The notes under the pieces: generated by a model
What the model was told of the DNA's origin: nothing
Seen by the model: the letters and a program-made list of their open reading frames with translations, nothing else
The model's database searches: none
Translations under genes and position numbers: made by a program
NCBI RefSeq assembly: GCF_000181495.1
Contig: NZ_ABCF01000005.1
Span: forward strand, 38,720 to 102,719
From: Bacillus sp. SG-1
GTDB lineage: Bacteria; Bacillota; Bacilli; Bacillales; Bacillaceae_B
DNA length: 64,000 nt
Direction of reading: 5' to 3'
In this document: in pieces, positions 60,364-64,000 of the stretch
How the letters are laid out: every line of letters starts with the position of its first letter
How positions within the stretch are numbered: the stretch's first letter is position 1

Positions 60364-61191
60364 ATGAAGAAACTATTTTTAGCAGTATTAATCTTGGCAC
60401 TTGCAGTCACAGGGGCGGCCTGCTCCAACTCCACAAGCGGGGAAGAAACAGTGAAAGTAAAGGTCGGTGTAAGCGGATCGGATAACCGAATCTGGGATTA
60501 TGTTTCCGAAAAAGCTGAGAAAGAAGGCATCGAAGTGGAAATCGTTCGTTTCTCTGATTACGTTCAACCGAATATCGCTCTTGCAGAAGGTGAACTGGAT
60601 GCGAATGCATTCCAAACAATCTCTTACTTCAATGCTTTCAAGAAAGAGCATGACCTGGATTTAGCACCAATCGCCACCACTGTCATTGCTCCGATGGGAA
60701 TTTACTCTGAAAAATATGAATCCGTAGAAGACATTCCGGAAGGCGGCAAAATTGCGGTACCGAACGAAGCGACCAACATGGGTAGAGCATTGCTGCTGCT
60801 TCAGGAAGCAGGCTTGATTACCCTTCCGGAAGAATTTGACGGAAATGGCGCAGTAGAGAAAATCGTAAGCAATCCGAAAAACCTTGAAATCGTTCCTGTC
60901 GTAGCAGGCCAGACTCCAAGGGTACTCCCTGATGTCGCGGCTTCAATCATCAACAATGGTATTGCCGTCGATGCCGGATTCACACCTACAAAAGATGCCA
61001 TCTTCCATGAAAGTGAAACAGCAACACCTTATATCAATATCATTGCGGTACGTAGCGAAGATAAAAACAATGAAACACTTAAAAAACTTGCTGAAATCTA
61101 TCAGGAAGACGATGTAAAAGAGTTCATCGAAAAAGAATACAAGGGAAATGTCATCCCGACGTTTGTTCCGTTAAGCCATATTGGAGAATGA
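60364..61191 (+). CDS. metQ: Methionine-binding lipoprotein MetQ (NlpA family)
   Basis: 275 residues. Lipoprotein signal with lipobox GAAC near residue 20. KVGVSGSDNRIWDYVSEKA, VRFSDYVQPNIALAEGELDANAFQ (methionine-contact Tyr and Asn), FNAFKKEHDLDL and PNEATNMGRALLLLQ are hallmarks of NlpA-type binding proteins. It delivers methionine to MetNP. AGGAGG precedes ATG 60364. No terminator follows; instead the 21-nt array comes before the M20 gene. Confidence 0.96.
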   Translation: MKKLFLAVLILALAVTGAACSNSTSGEETVKVKVGVSGSDNRIWDYVSEKAEKEGIEVEIVRFSDYVQPNIALAEGELDANAFQTISYFNAFKKEHDLDLAPIATTVIAPMGIYSEKYESVEDIPEGGKIAVPNEATNMGRALLLLQEAGLITLPEEFDGNGAVEKIVSNPKNLEIVPVVAGQTPRVLPDVAASIINNGIAVDAGFTPTKDAIFHESETATPYINIIAVRSEDKNNETLKKLAEIYQEDDVKEFIEKEYKGNVIPTFVPLSHIGE

Positions 61192-61244
61192 TCGTTTCCG
61201 GATCTTGGTTAGACCAGCTTAAAAGTCTCCTATAAAAAGTCAGC

Positions 61245-61370
61245 GTATCGACAGAATCGTGTCGTTTAACAATCAAACTGTGTCGAATATCGGCCATTCC
61301 TTGTCGAATAACGATCAAACTTTGTCGTTTATCGACCCAAGCGTGTCGAATATCAGCCAATTCGCAGTTT
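61245..61370. repeat. Tandem array with 21-nt period (TGTCGAATA core)
   Basis: TGTCG starts at 61260, 61281, 61302, 61323 and 61344, exactly 21 nt apart, followed alternately by TTTAACAATCAAACT or AATATCGGCCATTCC types. The core is the reverse complement of the one at 36360-36475. It lies between metQ and the M20 amidohydrolase gene, inside a likely operon. Confidence 0.85.
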
Positions 61371-61411
61371 CCAGCATGACAAGCCAAAACAAATGAACAG
61401 GAGGAACTATC

Positions 61412-62629
61412 ATGTCTTCAGTAACAGAGGTCCATACAGAATTAACAAACGTAATTATCGAGAACGTTGAAAGCCAAAGGGAAAAGTACATTTCCACAAG
61501 TCACAGTATCCATCAAAAACCGGAAATAGGTAACGAAGAATTTTTCGCATCAAAGCTTCTTTCCGGTATTTTAGAAGAAGAAGGTTTTGAGGTAGAGAGA
61601 GCCGTTGCTGGTCATGAAACATCCTTCCTGGCCAGAAAGAAATCAGGCACTCCCGGACCGGTAATCGCCTATTTGGCCGAGTATGATGCTCTCCCTGGAC
61701 TGGGTCATGCCTGCGGTCATAACATTATCGGTACAACCAGTGTCGGAGCTGCTATTGCCCTGAGCAAAGTGCTCGATACAACAGGGGGAGAAGTCGTTGT
61801 ACTTGGAACGCCGGCAGAAGAAGGCGGTCCAAACGGCAGTGCGAAAGGCAGCTTCGTGAAACACGGTTTGCTGAAAGGCGTTGATGCCGCGATGATGGTC
61901 CATCCAGCAAATTCAACAAGAGTGACATCCACCTCCCTTGCAGTCGATCCGCTCGACTTTGAATATCGTGGAGTGCCTGCCCACGCGGCCGCTTCACCGC
62001 ATGAAGGAGTCAATGCATTGGATGCGGTCATCCAGCTTTTCAATGGGATCAATGCGCTGAGACAACAGCTGACGGATGACGTCCGAATTCATGGCATCAT
62101 CACTCACGGGGGAGATGCCCCCAACATAATTCCTGAGTATGCCAAAGCCAGATTCTTCATCAGGGCGGCTTCCAGGTCGGCCCTGAATGAAGTAACGAAG
62201 AAAGTTAAAGCAGTGGCAGAAGGAGCAGCACTTGCAACAGGAGCCGAACTGAATGTCATTGCATTCCAAAACGAAGTGGATAACCTTCTTTTGAATAAAA
62301 CTTTTGACCGTGTCTTTATAGAAGCTATTGAACAATTTGGGGAGACGGTCGACCTGAACGACAGGGAAGGTCTTGGTTCCACGGATGCCGGCAATATCAG
62401 CCAAGTAGTGCCGACAATCCACCCATTCATTAAAGTAGGTCCTGAAAACTTGGTTGGTCACACGGTACCGTTCAGGGAAGCTGCTGCCTCCCCTCAAGGA
62501 GACGAAGCGCTGATTAAGGGGGCAAAAGCTCTTGCTCTCACAGGTCTTAAACTGTTGACCGATCACCAGCTCCTATCAGCTATTAAGGAAGAATTTCTGG
62601 AAAGAAAGCAGGAACAAGACGGTAAATAA
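61412..62629 (+). CDS. M20-family amidohydrolase (AbgB/YxeP-like)
   Basis: 405 residues. STSHSIHQKPEIGNEEFFASK is the M20D start; YLAEYDALPGLGHACGHN has the metal Cys and His; LGTPAEEGGPNGSAK holds the catalytic and metal glutamates; ILGTxxH-type GVPAHAAASPHEGVNALDAV starts the dimerisation domain, and GSTDAGNISQVVP closes the active site. It should hydrolyse an N-acyl or aminobenzoyl amide. Placed after metNPQ, it could release methionine or another amino acid from an N-acyl form taken up by the cell; that is inference. AGGAGG precedes ATG 61412. Confidence 0.88.
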   Translation: MSSVTEVHTELTNVIIENVESQREKYISTSHSIHQKPEIGNEEFFASKLLSGILEEEGFEVERAVAGHETSFLARKKSGTPGPVIAYLAEYDALPGLGHACGHNIIGTTSVGAAIALSKVLDTTGGEVVVLGTPAEEGGPNGSAKGSFVKHGLLKGVDAAMMVHPANSTRVTSTSLAVDPLDFEYRGVPAHAAASPHEGVNALDAVIQLFNGINALRQQLTDDVRIHGIITHGGDAPNIIPEYAKARFFIRAASRSALNEVTKKVKAVAEGAALATGAELNVIAFQNEVDNLLLNKTFDRVFIEAIEQFGETVDLNDREGLGSTDAGNISQVVPTIHPFIKVGPENLVGHTVPFREAAASPQGDEALIKGAKALALTGLKLLTDHQLLSAIKEEFLERKQEQDGK

Positions 62630-62649
62630 TATAGGTGGATTGAGTGAAG

Positions 62650-62678
62650 GCAGAATCTCTTGGGGTTCTGCTTTTTTC
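62650..62678 (+). terminator. Terminator after the M20 gene
   Basis: GCAGAA with TTCTGC, loop with TCTTGGGG, then T6. Confidence 0.8.
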
Positions 62679-62691
62679 TATAACGTAGTTT

Positions 62692-62730
62692 CAAGATGGC
62701 CTCCTATCCTTCCAGATAGAGGTCATCTTG
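62692..62730. repeat. Second hairpin after the M20 gene
   Basis: CAAGATGGCCTC (62692-62703) with GAGGTCATCTTG (62719-62730), one wobble. It may act as an additional terminator or stabiliser. Confidence 0.6.
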
Positions 62731-62914
62731 TTTATTGAGAAAGCCTTATTTATTATAGAGATAAATAAAAGAGCTTTGGTTTGTCTAGTGAAAAAGATAG
62801 AAGATTAAGGGTGATTGGAAGGATTATAGACGATCGACATGTAAAAGCATCTACAGCAGGTCAGAAAATCCCGACACTCAAGGAAACCAAGTGATATTTC
62901 AGGAGGATAATGAT

Positions 62915-64000
62915 ATGAACCGTCATCAAAAATTGATCCAAGAGGCCGCAGCCTCAGTGAAGGAAATGCGCGATAAAGTCAACCAGAGCCCATGGAAGCC
63001 ATCTTACCACCTGGCACCGCCAGCCTATTGGATGAATGACCCGAACGGATTCAGTTACTACCATGGTGAGTACCACCTTTTTTATCAGCACCATCCGTTT
63101 TCTCCGGATTGGGGTCCTATGTACTGGGGGCATTTCAAGAGCAGGGATCTAGCCCATTGGGAGGAAGCCCCGATAGCACTGGCTCCAAGTGAAGAGTACG
63201 ATCGAGACGGTTGTTTTTCCGGAAGTGCGATTGAAAAGGATGGAAAGCTCTATTTGATGTATACAGGAAATCAGTGGACAGGTCCAGATCATGATAAGGA
63301 TCTTTATCAGGTGCAGGCCCTTGCTGTCAGTGAGGATGGAATTACGTTTGAAAAGGTACCTGAAAATCCGGTCATAGATCCAGCTCCTGAAGGCGATATC
63401 CATCCCTATCATTTTAGGGATCCAAAGGTTTGGAAAAAAGGAGATCATTACTACTGTGTCCTTGGTTCACGTACAAAGGAACATGCAGGACAGGTACTTC
63501 TATACCGCTCGGAAGACCTTTATCATTGGGAGTTCGTAAATGTAGCAGCCAAAGGGGAAGGCAACTTTGGTTTCATGTGGGAATGTCCCGACCTTTTTGA
63601 GATAGACGGACAAACTATCCTCATGATGTCTCCCCAGGGGATGGAGCCTGAAGGCAGTCTTTATCATAATCTTCATCAGGCTGGATATGTCGTCGGTCAG
63701 CTTGATTATGAGACGGGCAACCTGAAGCATGGGGAGTTTGAGCTGCTTGACCATGGCTTTGACTTTTACGCTCCGCAAACAATGGAAGACCCTTGGGGAA
63801 GAAGGATCATGATTGCCTGGATGAATATGTGGGAGAGCCACATGCCTGAACAGGAAGAGGGGTTTGCAGGTGCCATGACCATCCCGCGCGAATTGATTTT
63901 GGAAAATGGCAAACTGAAATCAAAACCTGTTCCGGAATTGGAAAAAAGGCGTAAGAATCATAAAGGCTATAGCAATATAAGGGTCGAGGGAGAAAGCGTC
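62915..64000 (+). CDS. GH32 sucrose-6-phosphate hydrolase/beta-fructosidase, 5' part (runs off the right edge)
   Basis: 362 codons are in the window; full family members have ~480-500. The GH32 active site is complete: WMNDPNG with nucleophile Asp42, then FRDPK (transition-state stabiliser), and WECPD with the acid/base Glu. GDHYYCVLGSRT and MWECPDLFEIDG fit a cytosolic ScrB/SacA enzyme, and there is no signal peptide. It would cleave sucrose-6-phosphate delivered by a PTS permease, which is probably encoded to the right. ATG 62915 is preceded by AGGAGG; an ATG at 62910 closes immediately. No clear catabolite-response box is seen. Confidence 0.9.
   Translation, partial: MNRHQKLIQEAAASVKEMRDKVNQSPWKPSYHLAPPAYWMNDPNGFSYYHGEYHLFYQHHPFSPDWGPMYWGHFKSRDLAHWEEAPIALAPSEEYDRDGCFSGSAIEKDGKLYLMYTGNQWTGPDHDKDLYQVQALAVSEDGITFEKVPENPVIDPAPEGDIHPYHFRDPKVWKKGDHYYCVLGSRTKEHAGQVLLYRSEDLYHWEFVNVAAKGEGNFGFMWECPDLFEIDGQTILMMSPQGMEPEGSLYHNLHQAGYVVGQLDYETGNLKHGEFELLDHGFDFYAPQTMEDPWGRRIMIAWMNMWESHMPEQEEGFAGAMTIPRELILENGKLKSKPVPELEKRRKNHKGYSNIRVEGESV

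Noticed and set aside
62840..62870. Catabolite-response element upstream of the GH32 gene (TGTAAAAGCATCTACA)
   Set aside because: The central CG and several other required positions do not match the cre consensus.

Overview
The window is a low-GC Gram-positive chromosome segment, most likely from a halotolerant, spore-forming member of the Bacillaceae (Bacillus or Rossellomorea-like; species not determined). Reasons: strong AGGAGG-type ribosome binding sites with GTG and TTG starts, a Sda sporulation checkpoint gene, a KinB-like sensor kinase, S-box, ZTP and c-di-GMP-I riboswitches, two BCCT osmolyte transporters, and dispersed palindromes and repeats typical of Bacillaceae intergenic DNA. 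There is no rRNA, tRNA, phage, insertion sequence or CRISPR array. Almost all genes are ordinary chromosomal genes in short operons.

Layout. 1-7.1 kb: 3' end of htpX, a KinB-like kinase plus a YdeI-like protein, and two convergent BCCT transporters. 7.2-14.6 kb: HAD phosphatase, rluF, a dimethylargininase-like hydrolase, folE with an atypical SDR, a secreted triple-LysM protein, a vanadium-haloperoxidase-like protein and dps. 14.8-16.8 kb: a c-di-GMP-I riboswitch ahead of a secreted coiled-coil protein and an HD-GYP phosphodiesterase. 17-19.6 kb: two Opp-type permeases plus a lipoprotein, without ATPase or binding protein. 19.8-30 kb: AAC(3)-like acetyltransferase, VOC proteins, msrAB, Atg22-like MFS, an alkaline-phosphatase-superfamily enzyme, a divergent MurE-like ligase and others. 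30.3-36.1 kb: an envelope-stress/polyamine-type cluster (DUF4178, PspA, DUF4247, DUF350, membrane spermidine-synthase-like protein, small HELGH metallopeptidase). 36.5-46.7 kb: FAD-Rieske oxidoreductase, folD under a ZTP riboswitch, an SDR/QueA-like/VOC operon, a DinB/zinc-ribbon/AlkD operon, a two-P-loop protein and PatB. 47-55.7 kb: a TPR-like protein, a DUF389 membrane protein, the kbl-tdh threonine degradation pair, a YjiH-type membrane protein, sda and a Cof-type HAD. 55.9-64 kb: a PQQ-type sugar dehydrogenase lipoprotein, a MerR/SRPBCC pair, metNPQ behind two consecutive SAM-I riboswitches, an M20 amidohydrolase, and the 5' part of a GH32 sucrose-6-phosphate hydrolase running off the edge.

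The most unusual structure lies between the genes. At least eight intergenic regions carry short tandem arrays with unrelated unit sequences but only two spacings: about 51-53 nt (690-890, 8130-8470, 31660-32300, 46744-47065, and a two-unit trace at 21113-21200) and about 20-22 nt (16870-16990, 36195-36480, 52395-52500, 61245-61370). These spacings are close to five and two turns of B-DNA. All arrays lie downstream of genes or between co-directional or convergent genes, and none lies between divergent genes. The clearest is a 13-unit, 51-nt array inside the PspA cluster. I do not recognise this pattern as a described system.

Other items worth a second look are a near-perfect parS-like site at 21086-21101, the tandem S-boxes, an active-site-deficient SDR beside folE, and two decayed genes at 3109-3270 and 22258-22600.
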